Assembly (NCBI RefSeq): GCF_000002985.6
Contig: NC_003279.8
Location: 6,572,001-6,636,000, forward strand
Direction: 5' to 3'
Length of the DNA stretch: 64,000 nucleotides
Source: Caenorhabditis elegans
Taxonomy: Eukaryota > Nematoda > Chromadorea > Rhabditida > Rhabditidae
Below the pieces are notes generated by a model, which had not been told where the DNA came from, made no database searches, and worked only from the letters and a program-made list of their open reading frames with translations. The translations under genes were made by a program, and so were the position numbers. Shown piece by piece: positions 1 through 13,303 of the stretch. Every line of letters begins with the position of its first letter. Position 1 is the stretch's first letter.

Positions 1-430
1 GCTGTCAAGGCCTGTGAAGCTACTGATATCGCAATCGGAAGAATCTATGAAGCAACTCAAAAGCACGGATACTCACTTATGGTTACTGCTGATCACGGAA
101 ATGCTGAAAAGATGAAGGCTCCAGATGGTGGAAAACACACTGCTCACACATGTTACCGTGTTCCACTCACTTTGAGCCATCCAGGATTCAAATTTGTCGA
201 TGTGAGTTTTTGTCAAACGTTTGAAATTTTTATTTAAAAAAAAACAGAAACCCATATGTTAAATGAAAATATTAATTTACAAACGGGTGTAAATAGCTAT
301 TCACTTCACACGTTTACAGCCAGCCGACCGTCATCCGGCCCTTTGTGATGTTGCTCCAACAGTTCTCGCTATTATGGGACTCCCTCAACCAGCTGAAATG
401 ACTGGGGTCTCGATTGTTCAGAAGATCTAG
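1..430 (+). CDS. ipgm-1: Cofactor-independent phosphoglycerate mutase, 3' end (partial)
   Basis: Two terminal coding exons are visible, 1-201 and 320-430, joined in phase 0 across an intron with GTGAGT donor and TTTACAG acceptor. The 103 codons end in TAG. The translation contains [10 protein letters not shown] and [13 protein letters not shown], which carry the conserved Asp/His metal ligands of the alkaline-phosphatase-like iPGM superfamily, and [20 protein letters not shown], the usual C-terminal signature. The enzyme interconverts 3- and 2-phosphoglycerate in glycolysis and gluconeogenesis, using two metal ions and a phosphoserine intermediate. Nematodes use this form instead of the animal 2,3-bisphosphoglycerate-dependent enzyme. 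The gene starts before base 1, so its promoter and N-terminus are not seen. The symbol is recalled from C. elegans and the family call is very secure. Confidence 0.95.
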
Positions 431-576
431 ATTCAAGTACAATGATTTCAATATTCAAGTTCTATGAACTATATTTTCTACAGTATTCTTTTGTCCAATT
501 TCTTCCCAATTACCTACTATTCAATTCTGTTTATAGTCTGAAAATTTTTATGTATTTAGATCCTTAAATTAGTATG

Positions 577-582
577 AATAAA
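577..582 (+). terminator. Polyadenylation signal of ipgm-1
   Basis: A canonical AATAAA lies 147 nt after the ipgm-1 stop codon in AT-rich sequence, at a normal distance for a nematode 3' UTR. Confidence 0.7.
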
Positions 583-1391
583 ATTATATTGCACTGAGAA
601 AATATTTCATTCATTACTATGACCTGTCGGATGACTCATATTCTATTTGCTATTTATGTTTTTTTTCTTGCTCCGGAATGAGCTCTGTAGTCAGTTGCTC
701 AACATTTTTGAAGGGTCAATTGATGGTGACATTTGGCCAATAGACACACTGAGCACATCTGCGGAGCACTCTGACGGCTCGCAAAAGATTGATTTGATCG
801 GACTTTTACTGGGACGAACTGAGAAAAACCATTGGTTTTCTCTGCGTCTCTTAATTTCTCAAACTCTCTTGATTTAGTATCTTATCGTTTCTTCTAATGC
901 TCTCTCTGTGTGACATTTTTCATTATAGTTTCTCGAAAATTCTTTGGAGAAAATGTTGCTAGCATTTTGATGTCACTTTCGTTTGAAAACTCCAGAAACC
1001 TCGCCTTTTCCTTATCGTTTTTTAGCATCACTCAGTTAAAATGACCTATTTGTGCCACGAACCCAGTTTTATTGAGAAAAATCGAAATTACTAGGTGAAA
1101 TTCTATTTTTCGTTGACTTTGAATACGTGTTTGATCGAATTTTGATGAAGCAAAAAACATGAAAATTACATGACCTTGCCCTAGATACGTGGCTACATGG
1201 CCTGACCTTTTAATTAACAGAAAATTTTAGGATTTTTTTAGGATTTAATCAGCAGATCATAGATTTTAAAGAATTACATCGTTTTTTAAATCTTCAGAAT
1301 ATTTTTCTGGTTTTTAAGTAAATGTACATTTTATAAACTTTACAAAGTGTAAATAAGAAAAATTATTTTGTTGAGAAAAAAATCGAGCATA

Positions 1392-1399
1392 CAAAAATT
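1392..1399 (+). repeat. Left target-site duplication of the MITE
   Basis: The 8-mer CAAAAATT directly abuts the left terminus and is repeated at 1684-1691 directly abutting the right terminus. Confidence 0.75.
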
Positions 1400-1683
1400 G
1401 AGACCCGAAGAACTCGGGGGATGTCCTATTGGGGGGATTACCAACTCGGGGGATTGGCCCCGCCCACAGAACCGTGGCTTGCAATACGCCCATTTCTGCA
1501 ACTGCCGCACGGTTTTAAAACTGTATTTTTCTCAATAGAGCGAGAATTAACAAGAAAAAATAATTTTAAAACCGTGCGGCAGTTGCAAAAATGGGCGTAT
1601 TGCAAGCCACGGTTCTGTGGGCGGGGCCAATCCCCCGAGTTGGTAATCCCCCAATAGGACATCCCCCGAGTTCTTCGGGTCTC
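1400..1683. mobile_element. Palindromic MITE with 8-bp target duplication (hAT-like)
   Basis: The left arm (1400 to about 1525) is repeated inverted in the right arm (about 1563-1683). The termini read GAGACCCGAAGAACTCGGGG and its exact complement. A short AT-rich loop lies between the arms. Immediately outside both ends is the same 8-mer, CAAAAATT, at 1392-1399 and 1684-1691. An 8-bp duplication is the hallmark of hAT transposases, so this is best read as a non-autonomous element mobilised by a hAT enzyme. It encodes nothing: the open frames inside are mirror images of each other. The arms are much more GC-rich than their surroundings and differ by only a few bases, which suggests a fairly recent insertion or strong pairing conservation. 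Confidence 0.8.
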
Positions 1684-4600
1684 CAAAAATTCAGAAAACT
1701 ATATGGAAAAGGAAAAAAGGCAATTGGACATAATAATTTTTATATCCTTCACAATTTTCTGAAACTCAGAGATTTATTCAAATGATTTTTTGTTGGTGTT
1801 TTCAGTGTCCACTTTGAAAAAAATTCCGCAAAAGTTTCCGCAAATTGTTTTTCTCGTGGCGAGACCCATCCGAAAAAATCCGTGCGCCTTTAGAAACGCA
1901 TTACGGTACTTGTCGAGGCTTCTTTTTCAAATATTTACGTTGAATTTGTGTTTTCTTCGTTATTTTCAGATTAATATAATATTAATCCATTCAAATCTTT
2001 CAGAAACTTCCCCAAGCGGTCTTCTCATCTCAAAATTTGCCACGTGGCCACGCTCTCTTCTCCATAAATCTGAAGAAGGTGGGTTTTCAGTTAATGTTTA
2101 TCTTTTAAAATTATTTAAATTTCCAACAAAAAAAAAACAAACGAAGTGACGTTGTTAATTCAAATGCTCGCGTCATTCCTCCACTAAAGAGTCCAGTATT
2201 CAGGACTTTCTCTCTTTTTTCCTCTTCTTCTTCAATTCTAGCTCTGTTTATGGAATAGCCGTTTTTAGCTGCTCTCCCCGTTTCGCTTTCTTTCCATCTT
2301 TTCGTTTCCTCAATCCAAATTATATTTTCACTTCCCTTTTCAGCTTCTTTTTCACTGTTTCTTTGCTGCTCGCTTCTGCATTCATTTCCGCCCACATTCA
2401 GTGAAAGAAAGCTCTTGACATTTATTTTAGTCAACGGATAGCAGCCAGTTTTGGGCTGAAAATGGATAATTTACACTAAATACTCGATAGCAAAAATTCA
2501 AAAAAAATTATGGAATTTCTGTCTTAAAAGGGATTCGTGAATTCTAGAACTATTTCGTATCGATCATAAATTTTATAAATCCCCTAAACTTTCGAATATC
2601 TGTACATAAATGTAATCCTTTCCGATTTTGTAAAACCGGTTTCCTGTGGTGAACGACTTGTTATTCTACAAGTTTTCTTAACTTATTCTCGAACCTTCTC
2701 CTTTCTTCTTCTTCTTCTCATTTTCCTTTCCGTCATCTTTCCCGCATTGAATAACAAGATCTACATACCGTTAGTGATTCCCTTTTTGTGTAGAAATACA
2801 AACGATTTACACGAACAAGGAAGTTTGTACCGAGAGAGAGAGAGGAACTTGGAATGGAAGAGAAACATTATTTCTCTCTTTTCACTTCCTAATAAGAGAA
2901 TGAATATAATGACCAGAAAGCAGTAGAGAAGAAGCCAGAAGTGTGTGGACAAGCGGACGCGACGAGATTATAATTGATACGGTTTTCGAAGATGAAGTGA
3001 CAGCGAAAAGAGGATGAAGCCCGGTTTCGGTGCGATAATGATGAGGAAAAAGTGAACGGATTTTGAAGATTTAGGAACTTTTATTTGAGAATATCACTTA
3101 AAAATGTTGAAAGATTTTGGAAATTCAGATTTTCTCGTTCCGGGGCCATAACTCGAAAAATTATGAAATATTGTGCGTTCTTTGTTGAAAAATTAATTTA
3201 GCCTTTCAATAGCTCAATTATGAAACATACATATATCTTCAATTTTAAAAACTATCCTCTATTTTCATTGAAATCCGATAGGAATGTCAGTAAATAAAAT
3301 ATCAGTTGAATAAAGCACGTGCTCATTAGACCGAAATGGCTCATCTCATTTTCCATCTCCATAGATAATCAAAACATTGTATTTGTTTGGTTTGAAGATT
3401 AATTCTTATTTATAAATATGATTTGAAAATAGGAGAAAATTTTATGTTTTTGAAGTGTGCTCACAACCGGAAAATCAAAAAAATTGTAATGACAACTAGG
3501 GTACGGTATCTATGAGTAATTTCCACGATTACCTCTTTGAAAGTATATGAAGCCAGTTAGTATTGTTGTTTTTCGAAAAAAATTTGCTGTTTCCCAGATT
3601 CCGTATAGTTTTTTTTCTTGTCACTCGTTTACATAATTACATCCACTCCTTTGGCTTCTTCTGCTTCAAGTTTCCATTCGTTTTTTGACATGTCTCAGTT
3701 TGAAGTATGAATTCTTTTTTCAATTGTTATTTATCCCGTTCTTCGTGTTGGCATTTCTTTTCTGAACATAACTGGAACTAGAGCGTGGATAGACTCACAA
3801 TCTATTTAGATGATGTCCATAAAACACTTGGGATCTTTAACTTACACAAAATATATGTGCGTCAAAATATGAAAAAATAATAATATTTCCGGCTGATTCT
3901 CCGTTTTCCAATATTCCCGTCAATGGCCTGCGTTCTGTTCTGATTTTTTTCATGGCCAACAATAAAATATTTATTTTTCACTTTCCTCTCCATCTTTCTT
4001 TGCAATATAGTTATTCCTGTGGTTCTTTTCACTTTTTTCATAGAAAGTTCTGCGATGAAATTGGACGGTTTTGTTAGCTAAATTTCAATATTCTAGATCC
4101 ACCAAAATACTCTATTTGCATATAATAAGTAGGATGTACGTACCTGTATAAATATCATTGCTCTCTTTCACAAAACCCGACAGTATCCATGAGTCATTTG
4201 CGTCTCTGTTATGAATGTATGGTATATGTATGAATTACGCACTATTCCTCTTTTTTCTGTGTTCTCTTGTCCGGCTAGCTGAAGTAGTAATAGTAGTACT
4301 TGACCAACAGTGAAAAGTGTGATCGACGAACGAATACCGTCATATTCTGGTTTTGTAGAGGTTTTTGGGAAATAGTGTTGGACGAAAACTTTCAATACAT
4401 CCAAATTCGCATTGAATTGTCATTACTTCAATCGGTTTTTTCTTTTAATATTTTTGCCTGGAGTACCGTTTTTTAGCGTCAAGGCTATAATCTAGTTTTC
4501 ATGCTGCTATATATATTTTTAAAACTATTTTGTACGTGGCCTTCGATAATTTCGGCTCATCTTTCACTGGTTCTCATGGCAGTTTATATTATTTGCGCGA

Positions 4601-5344
4601 TCTGTTTGTGGGATTAGCGCACCTAAACGGATAACCCAAAGGTAATGTCGGCATGTCATCCGTCTCAATCAAAAGAAGCAAAAGAGATGGCGCAATAACC
4701 TTTCCGAGATTTGATTGGAGAAAAACGAATACAGTTTATCGCATTGCGGACGTCATGTCTCCGGGTAACCTGCTGGGTAATTGGAGGCGGCAAGTGTTCT
4801 TGAAATCTCAATTGATCTAGAGGGGATCAAAATGAAATTCTAGAGTAATCAAACAGATATGAGAACCACTTTATTACCATTCTTATTTTTTAGCGTTCTC
4901 TTTGCGGCCCACGTTAGATTAGTTGATAGAATATCTCACGAAAAGCCGATTCGAATTGGAACTTTGATTTCCTAGATGTCACCTAAACGACAGCAGTGTT
5001 CCTAATTCACACCCACCTTCTCAAAAGTCAAGACATTATGTCCTTGGAACATGGAACCTTAGACAAGTCCTTGGAAGTCTGAAGAAAACCACTTGTTTTT
5101 CTTATTGGTCCATCCCTATCTGACTGCTCAAGGTCTTTCTGGTACTTTACTACCGAATGTTACGTGCATCATTCTCCATACAACACTTGCTGGTCCCTTA
5201 CTATTGTAAATACCATCCCTCAAATGTCTCTACGCCTCTAACATTCTCTTGCACTCTAGGCACTGTCTGTATGGTTGACCTAGTGTGTGAGATGATCCCG
5301 AAGGGAAAGACCTCTTGCGCTGACCGAATGGGCGGCCCCCGAGA

Positions 5345-5364
5345 CTTCCTTTAGTTAAAGGAAG
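5345..5364. repeat. Perfect short hairpin
   Basis: CTTCCTTT and AAAGGAAG are separated by AGTT, giving an 8-bp perfect stem with a 4-nt loop. No gene is near. The stem is too short for a microRNA precursor, and its significance is unknown. Confidence 0.4.
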
Positions 5365-8160
5365 GTTGACTCGCTTTCTCTCTTCTCTCTATGTTTGTCC
5401 CTCTCGGAATTTGTCTCTCCGGCGACGACCTGACCACCCGGGGCTATTCACAAAATCGCACCTCGTTTCTTGAACAGTTAATGTCGTTTGATTTATTGAA
5501 TTATATGAAGCTCGTTGACTATTTCCATAAGAGTATTCTGAAATTTCCTTATTTTAAACTCCAGTTCATTGTTGTTTCTTGTTCTCTTTCTAACTATATG
5601 CGTGTTCAACTCTGGATATTCTGACCAATATGTTTATCCACTTCAAACTTCCTTGTCATTTTTAGCAAGCCATGAAATTTATCTAGAAGCTTCCGCCTCC
5701 AATTTTTTTTGGCAATTTCATCGAAATCTCTATCCGGTTCTTCGTTCTTCTCCTTCGTCTATAAATTCATTATACTTCCTCCCAGACTTTTTTGCAATTA
5801 AAAAAAAACCACGAAGAAGCTAAAGCTTCTGCCCTCTATAGTCACCCGCAGGCCTTACACACGTTGTTGACGACACTTGGCATTGAAACAAAATCATGAT
5901 AAAAAGTGGCTCTTGTCTTCTAATTGATAATGCTCTTCTCCTCACCAAATACTCCCACCACACAGTCTGTTTGTACTATCAAATGAGAGTTTCAGGGCTT
6001 GCTGTTCTCTTATCGAAATAGAAACAATCCGAGTTTTGGCGAGAAAGAGTACGTAATTGACAATTGATAGACATTTATTTGGCAAAGAGCAACTCCGCTT
6101 GCTTTACATGTTAAACTAATTTAGTTATTGAGATAAATCCAAGAACTAATATTGTCTAGATATCTGTAGGATATAGATATATGTTTTGTCAAATCGGCAA
6201 TTTCATATTAAGGTATTCTTTTTTTTATTATAAAAGCTTCTTTTCTAAAACAACACACACCATTTTTAGAAACCACATAGTTTTAAAATCATAATTAGTG
6301 CAATTTAAAACTATGACTAGCCGTATTTGAATCTAACACTCTATTGCTCTTATCAGTAACATTTTCCCTCTCTTCGCTTCCAAGTTCTCGAATTAAAAGT
6401 ATGCAGAATGTCGCCTACACTTCAATTATTAGTGCACCGATAGGAAACTGTATCTATTTTTCTCGTTTTCTTCATCATGTGAACAAAAGTTCTTCTTCCA
6501 TCAAGGCGGCTCACACTCCTTTAGCGTATAAATTGAAAGATAAGAACACATGCGTTATTTTTTACTATTCATCAGTCTTTCTGATATGTAGGTCATTACG
6601 CCCCCATACCGATACATCTTGATCGTAGATGTAAGATATGAATGTGTTAGGGCTAACTAGTCTTTTTCATTCGATTTTCTTGTGAACTGGCCTGTACTGA
6701 ACACAGCTGGCCTAGGGCCATGGCGCCAGGTGCGTTTGCATAAACTTTAAAAAACATGATACTGTACTTTTCATCTGTCGTTGGTTAAGAGTTTTTGACA
6801 GATTTTTGTCACTAGTTGATGTAGATGTACTGTACCCCAATAAACTAGGATTTTCAATTAAAATTTTTGGCTTCGTCAATTTTTAGGCAATTTTAAAGAT
6901 CGAATCCAAAAAATTTTGACGTTTCTTTCTTTTCATATTATTTTCTTCGAATAGATTTCAAAATCCTTCAAATCCCAAACATTCCTTTCTGCTCCACCCT
7001 ATTCCGCAATCCGTTTTTGAATCAAGTGACCTCCCGTATGAGATCTGATAGGTAAACCAATCTCTCGACCCCTACTAGTTCCGTGCAAACAGTCCGCCGT
7101 CACCATTTTCTCTCTCTCGGTGCTCTTTTTGTGGTCTCAGCGGCTTTTAGGGTCTTTTTGACATTTAACGTCACTCTTCTTTCTCCTCTTGATGTTAATT
7201 AATAGATCGTTTAATCTAAATGTTTTCTTTTTCATTTTTTAAAGAATCAAAAATCATCCTAGGATTATGTAGATTCTATAAGTATTTGTTTTTTACAAAA
7301 TTGTTTACCATTTCCAAATGTACTCAAATGTTCTCTACCATTAGGTTTTTCGATTTATAAAAAGTACCCTTGGACAATAAATCGATTCTTCCCAATCCTT
7401 CCCATCTAAATCTTTTACGACTGATCCATGTCTTCCCCGCTGACAAACAATCCATTCTATTATTTCCCGAGATAAGAATCTAAAGAGTTGTGATGACTGG
7501 CCAAAGATTTAGATGGTACTCTAATTCTTGCTACTTTTTAACATTTATTTTAATGTATTATTGATGATACTGTAGTTTAGACTTACTTAGATTCTTTAGA
7601 TTTTCTAAAACATTTATTGTCTAGTTTTTCAAATTCCTAATTTTTTTCTAGGATACTGTTAAAAAAATCAAGAATCATATCTAACTAACTAAGCAAGTAT
7701 TATAAATTTACTGCGATGCCTTATAATTTGATTTTCCTATTATTATCTTCTTCTTCAAAATCTAAAATATGTATTGAATTTTTCCCATCTATTTCAATAA
7801 TATTCTGTTTACTATTCAGTTTTTCATCGTTGGCCTTTCTCCTCCTCCTTCTACTCATCCCTTTCGCCCTTTTCCAACAATTTTCTTCCTCCGTCTCTTC
7901 ATTTCCTTAACTTCTTCATCCTCCCGTTCCTCTATCTGAGCATGAACATAGACGGCTAGAGACATTATGAAAATAACATGTCAAAGCAAGATACCATAGT
8001 CTGCATAAGACAGCCCCTACCGCAGTTTGTCGACGTGTACAAAGGCCTAGTTGGCGAAGCGCTTGCGAAATCGCTTCTGGCCTTTTGGTTGGGTCTAATT
8101 TGTATATTCTAAGATCCCTATATATATTACTTTATTTGCCACGAAATTCGGCATCCTACA

Positions 8161-8192
8161 GTACCCTCTGAATCTGAAATTACAGAGGGTAC
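8161..8192. promoter_or_regulatory. Inverted repeat and E-box just upstream of the let-607 start
   Basis: GTACCCTCTG (8161-8170) and CAGAGGGTAC (8183-8192) form a perfect 10-bp stem with a 12-nt loop, 46 nt before the let-607 ATG. The loop and right arm contain a good splice-acceptor-like string, GAAATTACAG, so the stem overlaps a possible trans-splice site. Just downstream, 8212-8217 is CACGTG within TTTGGCCACGTG, which resembles the CCACG half of ER-stress elements. Function is inferred only. Confidence 0.45.
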
Positions 8193-8237
8193 ACACATTC
8201 TCACGTTTGGCCACGTGTCGTCTTCCATCGAAACGAA

Positions 8238-11200
8238 ATGGACCAAGATTTTGACCTCGATGAAGGAGCTGGACAATTCAATCTCAAGACTACATTAATG
8301 ATGTTTACATCAAATGATTCACAAAATGATGATGGAATATGGTCTCCAGGCTCGCCATATCAAGCACTCGAAGACCCCTCATTCTTGGATAAACACTGTA
8401 GGTTTTGCTTAACTGTAGAACATTTATAAAATTATAAATTTTCAGTTGTTTCCGATCCAGATCGGTATACTGCTGACGAGCTCTACAGTGCCCTCGAAAA
8501 AATGGACGGAAAGTCGGATCTGATTGGAATGGACGATATGGACAATGATAATTGTTACAGCCTCTCTCCACCAGATTCAGGATCTCTTCCAATTTCCCCA
8601 GCAAGCACATCTCCCTCATCATATCACTCTTCCGGCGGTGAAGATCTTATGGATTGCTATCCAAGCATTGATATTCTACAACAAGCATCCGAAGAACTAT
8701 TATATTCAAAAGACGATGACTATGAAATTTGCAGTGTAAGTGGTGAAAGAAAGAGAAGCTTCTATTTCTTGCATTTTTGCATTTCTTCAATGTATTAAGT
8801 TTCATTTCATTCTAGGCAAAGGTCAGTAAACCATTTTGAAGCATCACTAATGTTTAGGGCTCTATGTTTATTTTTGGGATATATAAACAATGTGCAGCAG
8901 AGAAAGCAGCATAGTTTTTAGGAAACATAAGAGGGTTGTTGATCATTTAATTGTCACCAAGAAATCAAAATACTTTTTTTTTTAAATAAAACATATATAT
9001 TTTTACAGAGCGGACCTCTTCTTGCCTACACAAATGCCAATTCGGTTGCCACGTCAGCAGTTCATCAGAATCAGCAACAACAACAAAGGAGACTGAACCA
9101 AGCAGGATTCCCACATCAGAACTCAAATGGTCTTGTCAGATTTAGTAAGTTTTTATTGTTTTCTATTATTTTTTGTTTCATTCGAACTTGTAATTTCCAA
9201 ACAAACTAAACATTTTGGTGCGCTATTTTCTGTTCATTCAATAGGCGTTTTTTTTCAAAAGTTTCTCCCGATTCTCATGCAACAAATAGACATCAAATAG
9301 TGTTTTGAGGAGTTCCAAATCGAAAGCATTTTTTTCTTCATTCCGTATTTGACCAAACCCCACCACTAGTCAAGCACACAATCAAAAGGCGTGAATTGAA
9401 CGGAGGGACATTCTCTCGGTCTCTCTTTCCCTTTTTGTGTGGGTGTTTGCACAGTTGGGGGAACGGATCGACAGAAAAGAAGAAACGTCGGGACGAGAAT
9501 CGATTTGAATTTCATTTGACAGGCAGACGGGGGAAAATCACAATAGAACCAAACAGGCCACATATGCAATGAATCTGTGAAAAGTGATGTACTGAAAAAT
9601 GTTTTATTAAATTAAAAATTAGAATTTTTTCTGAGGAATAACAATTTCTAAGCCTAAAACCATTACGAAAATTAATTAATTAAAAACATTTTCACTATAG
9701 ACTATCACTTCTATGTAAATATATATTTTTTGAAAAAACTTACAATAAGTCGAGTTTTTTTCCCAAAGAATCTAATCACTTTACGACATTATCTGTCTAT
9801 CAGTTTTATAACCTCAGAAGATCTTCATCCCCTTATCGATTTTATCTCAATAAGACTCTCATCCGCACGTAACATGTTTCTTTATCGCTTCCTCTTTTTT
9901 CATTCATCTCGGGGCGCCCAGTCCCTACAAGGTTTTTGATGGAAAAAGATGATAGAGACTGGCACCAACTTGTACTTCATCATCATGTACATTCTTTAGT
10001 GACGACATGATCGATAATTTAACAATTATTTCAGAATCCAGCCAACCGAGAGTCCTCAATCCCGCAAGCATTTCTCTCAATGCACCATCTTCGTCATTCA
10101 ATCCACAATCAACGTCTTCAACTCCAGCCACATCATCTTCATCATCATCATCTACAAACGGTGGATTCGTGAAATCTAGCACTGGAGAACGTCGCAAGTA
10201 TCCACCACTTCGACTGGATGAAGAAGAAATCAAATTGTGCAAGAAAGAAGGAATATGTCTACCAGACTTCTTCCCACTTACAAAAGCCGAGGAACGTGAT
10301 CTGAAACGTATTCGACGAAAGATTCGCAATAAGCGTAGTGCACAGACAAGCCGCAAGAGGAAGCAGGTGAGCATAACGATGACCTTTTACTTTTTGAGAG
10401 AGATCTCATCAAAAGGCATATTGACCCAGTGCCAGGTGGTGGAACTGAGCACGGCGGTTTTTTGTTTGTTAGGACAAATTTGAGAAAACTAGTTGATAGT
10501 TGTGGCAAATAATATGGAAAAGTACACTGATGCAATTTGACAATAGGATTTCCAAAGATTGCCAAGGATACAAATTCAGTCTGAAAAAGGGATTCAAAGT
10601 ACAGTACTCATGAATGTCAAAGTGCTGTCAGCGTACTCAACATTTCATGAAAGTGTCAATTAATAGTATGCTTAACGTCGTGAACATGTCAATCGTCTTC
10701 TTTCCCGCAATTCTCTCACCAATCTCATCTCATCTTTATGATTTTCCAAATTGAGGGCAATGTTGTTTTTGCATTCCAACTTCTACTATAAAACATGTGT
10801 TCTCGCTCTCAGCTGACCACTTTTTTGGCCGAAATAGGCCATGGACACTAGGAGAGCGTGAGAAGCCTTTTTGAAAAGACCTTGAGATGGCGAAAAAAAG
10901 AAGACGCACGAATTATTCGGGATTGGTCTCTTGTACACATTGAAGATGGTCTATGGATGAATAGATGATGATGATGAGAAAAAAGAGGGAAGAAGCGGTT
11001 TCTTAACGAAACTGTGTCATATATAAAGTAGCTCTTGAGAAGAGATGAGATATAATCAGTAGATGGGATTATTGAGTAAGAGGGGACAGTGACGTAAAAG
11101 GTGTTTGAAGTCATCAATAAATTGTATTTTTTACAGGATTATATCGAGCAATTGGAAGATCGTGTCTCCGAGTCCACCAAAGAAAACCAGGCACTGAAAC

Positions 11201-12460
11201 AACAGATTGAGAGATTAAGCAGCGAGAATCAGTCAGTAATATCCCAACTCAAAAAACTTCAAGCTCAACTTGGACAAAATGCAAAGAGAACTACTCAAGC
11301 AGGAAGATGTCTTGCTGTGTTTATGCTCTCTGCCTGTCTGCTAGTCTCTCCACAACTGAGTCCATTGGTTAGTTGGAAATTTCAGGGCATATGAACAAGT
11401 TTCATTATTATTTAAATTTCTAGGGAAACCAGGACAATCAGAAAGTATTGGAATGCATTGAAGAAGCTTGTCAGCCATCTGCAACTTCCATGAACTCTGC
11501 GAATTCAGCTCAACGAGCAATCGCCGGCGTTACCGCCCCATCCGTAGTCATCCCATCTGGTGGACCAGTAATGGTTTCTACCAACGCCAATCGCCAAATG
11601 AATCGGAATGCTGTTCTCAATCATCACAACAATAGCAAATATCCCGCATCTGGAAATCAAAACCATCATCCTATAGCCCTCGAAGATTTGAACCATCCAC
11701 CACCTACACTGCAACCAAAACAATCATACCAACAACAACATCAACCATCGATGTATCGTCGAAGTGACGAGACAATTGCAATGGCAATGGCCAAGATTGG
11801 AGCGCGGAAAGGCTCGTCGACATCATCATCGTCGGCTTCTTCGGTTGCATCGTCGACATCGACATCATCTGCAACATCTCCCATCTACCGTACCTCGCGT
11901 ACTTTGGGTGCATTCGAAGATCAATGCGATGCGTCGTCGGATGATTCGAACTGTGCAAATATGCCATCACTGGTGCCAATGAAGATGTCAGCTCAGCCAC
12001 CAAAAAGAAAGATTGTTACGATGAATGGACAGCCAAGAGTCACTTATAGAGCTGTTCCAGCTTCTTCTGTGAATGTAGAGCAGGCACAATATTACAAGGT
12101 GCCACAACAAAAGGTGCAATATGTAACGATGGATAGACCAATTAAATATGAAGTGGTGAGTATTTAATTTTAAAAAGTTGGTTAATGTTTTATCGTTAAT
12201 TATTTCAACTATCAGTTAAATGTCAAAAGAAAAACACAATTCTTCATCAGAATTTAAATTTCCTTTAGTTGCAGTTGAACGACTATATCAAAATGGAAGA
12301 AGAATCAACAATTCGTCTTCCAAACTCCTGGTCTACTGCTGGTCCACGCCTTCATCCACAAGTTAATGCGTCTTCCAGAACTGTTCGACCATTGACTGTG
12401 GCCACTCCTGTTCATTATAATGGACCATCTGCTAAGAAAATAAAGACCCAAATGTTTTAA
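8238..12460 (+). CDS. let-607: LET-607, CREB3/CREBH-type membrane-tethered bZIP transcription factor
   Basis: Seven coding exons (8238-8397, 8446-8735, 9009-9144, 10035-10366, 11137-11367, 11424-12155, 12269-12460) give an in-phase 690-residue protein. The N-terminal half is acidic and Ser/Pro-rich, as expected for an activation domain, with a Gln run and a run of seven Ser. The bZIP basic region [14 protein letters not shown] ends near residue 306 and runs straight into a leucine zipper ([20 protein letters not shown]). A hydrophobic segment, [13 protein letters not shown], begins near residue 364. This order of bZIP then one membrane helix is the CREB3 family signature. Such factors sit in the ER membrane and are released by site-1 and site-2 proteases to drive secretory-pathway genes. 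The C-terminal 300 residues are Ser/Gln/Asn-rich. The bZIP is split exactly between basic region and zipper by an intron. Identity with C. elegans let-607 is by recall. Confidence 0.95.
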
Positions 12461-13303
12461 GCTTCTCAAAGCTACTCCCTTTCCAATTTCTCGTTTTTTC
12501 TCGGTCGCTTCAAGACCCGGTAATTCAACGTACGATAGCTCCTCTTGTTCCATTTTATTTTTCATTTCATTAGAGTTGACCTCTGCCCCTACCTTTCCCA
12601 GTCCACACGCCCATCAAAAACCAAATGTATTTAATCTAATCAAAAGTTTATATTATTATATACATAATTTCTAGATTAGTCTTTTTTTTTCAGTTTTCTT
12701 GCTGATTTGAAAATGTTAACCCCTATATTTCTATTGCCTGCTTGTCACCTCCACCCTAAAATAGTCGTCACCCCCAACCATCTGAGATATTCCAATATAT
12801 GAGAAACTCTAATCATTCTCGTTATTCCTGTCTTCCATTTAATTGGCGGAAAGTTGTTTTTTCTAATTTTCCATGTTTACCCGGGTTTTCAGTTCTTCCA
12901 TATTTTCAACCCCTTTCCCCCATTGTTGAGTTTTATCCCTATTTCTTGTTTTCATTTCCTTTCTTTTTTCTCTCTGTTCACCAAATTAATCAATCAGAAA
13001 TCAATCACTTTCAATTTGAGTCTCTTACTTTTTCTCCCATTTCCCTTCCAAGTTCCGAAAAGTATTGATAATAACTATTTACAGTAGTTTTGTTCGAAAA
13101 TACATCCTATACATTTCATTAACCAATCCTCATGAAGTAACCAACACATATATAAACTTTATGGCTCTGGTAATAATTGCATTTCATTTGCAAACTACAT
13201 GGAACTAGACACTTGAATAAAATAGCTACGTGACTCTTACTTTAGCGTATAGATTTATTTTTCCAAATCTCTGAATAATTCAATTCTTATTTTGATTTTA
13301 CCG
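12461..13303. other. let-607 3' UTR and intergenic spacer
   Basis: AT- and pyrimidine-rich sequence with no convincing exon. No clear AATAAA was found directly after the let-607 stop, so a variant signal is likely. A 77- and an 89-codon open frame near 12800-13087 are pyrimidine-tract artefacts. Confidence 0.5.

Larger units (their letters stand above)
431..8237. other. Gene-free stretch between ipgm-1 and let-607
   Basis: I see no convincing exon set here. Open frames are short, lack paired splice signals and have no recognisable protein. The stretch holds the ipgm-1 3' UTR, the palindromic element at 1400-1683, pyrimidine-rich tracts near 2200-2340 and 7100-7200, a short perfect hairpin at 5345-5364, and the let-607 upstream region. 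A copy of a sequence I recall as a common worm repeat (GTGGCGAGACCC followed by GTGCGCCTTTAGAAACGC) lies near 1855-1920. Confidence 0.6.

Noticed and set aside
1421..1686. Two opposite-strand open frames of about 80 codons in the palindrome
   Set aside because: They are mirror images created by the inverted arms.
5345..5364. MicroRNA precursor
   Set aside because: The 8-bp stem is far too short, and flanking sequence does not extend the pairing.
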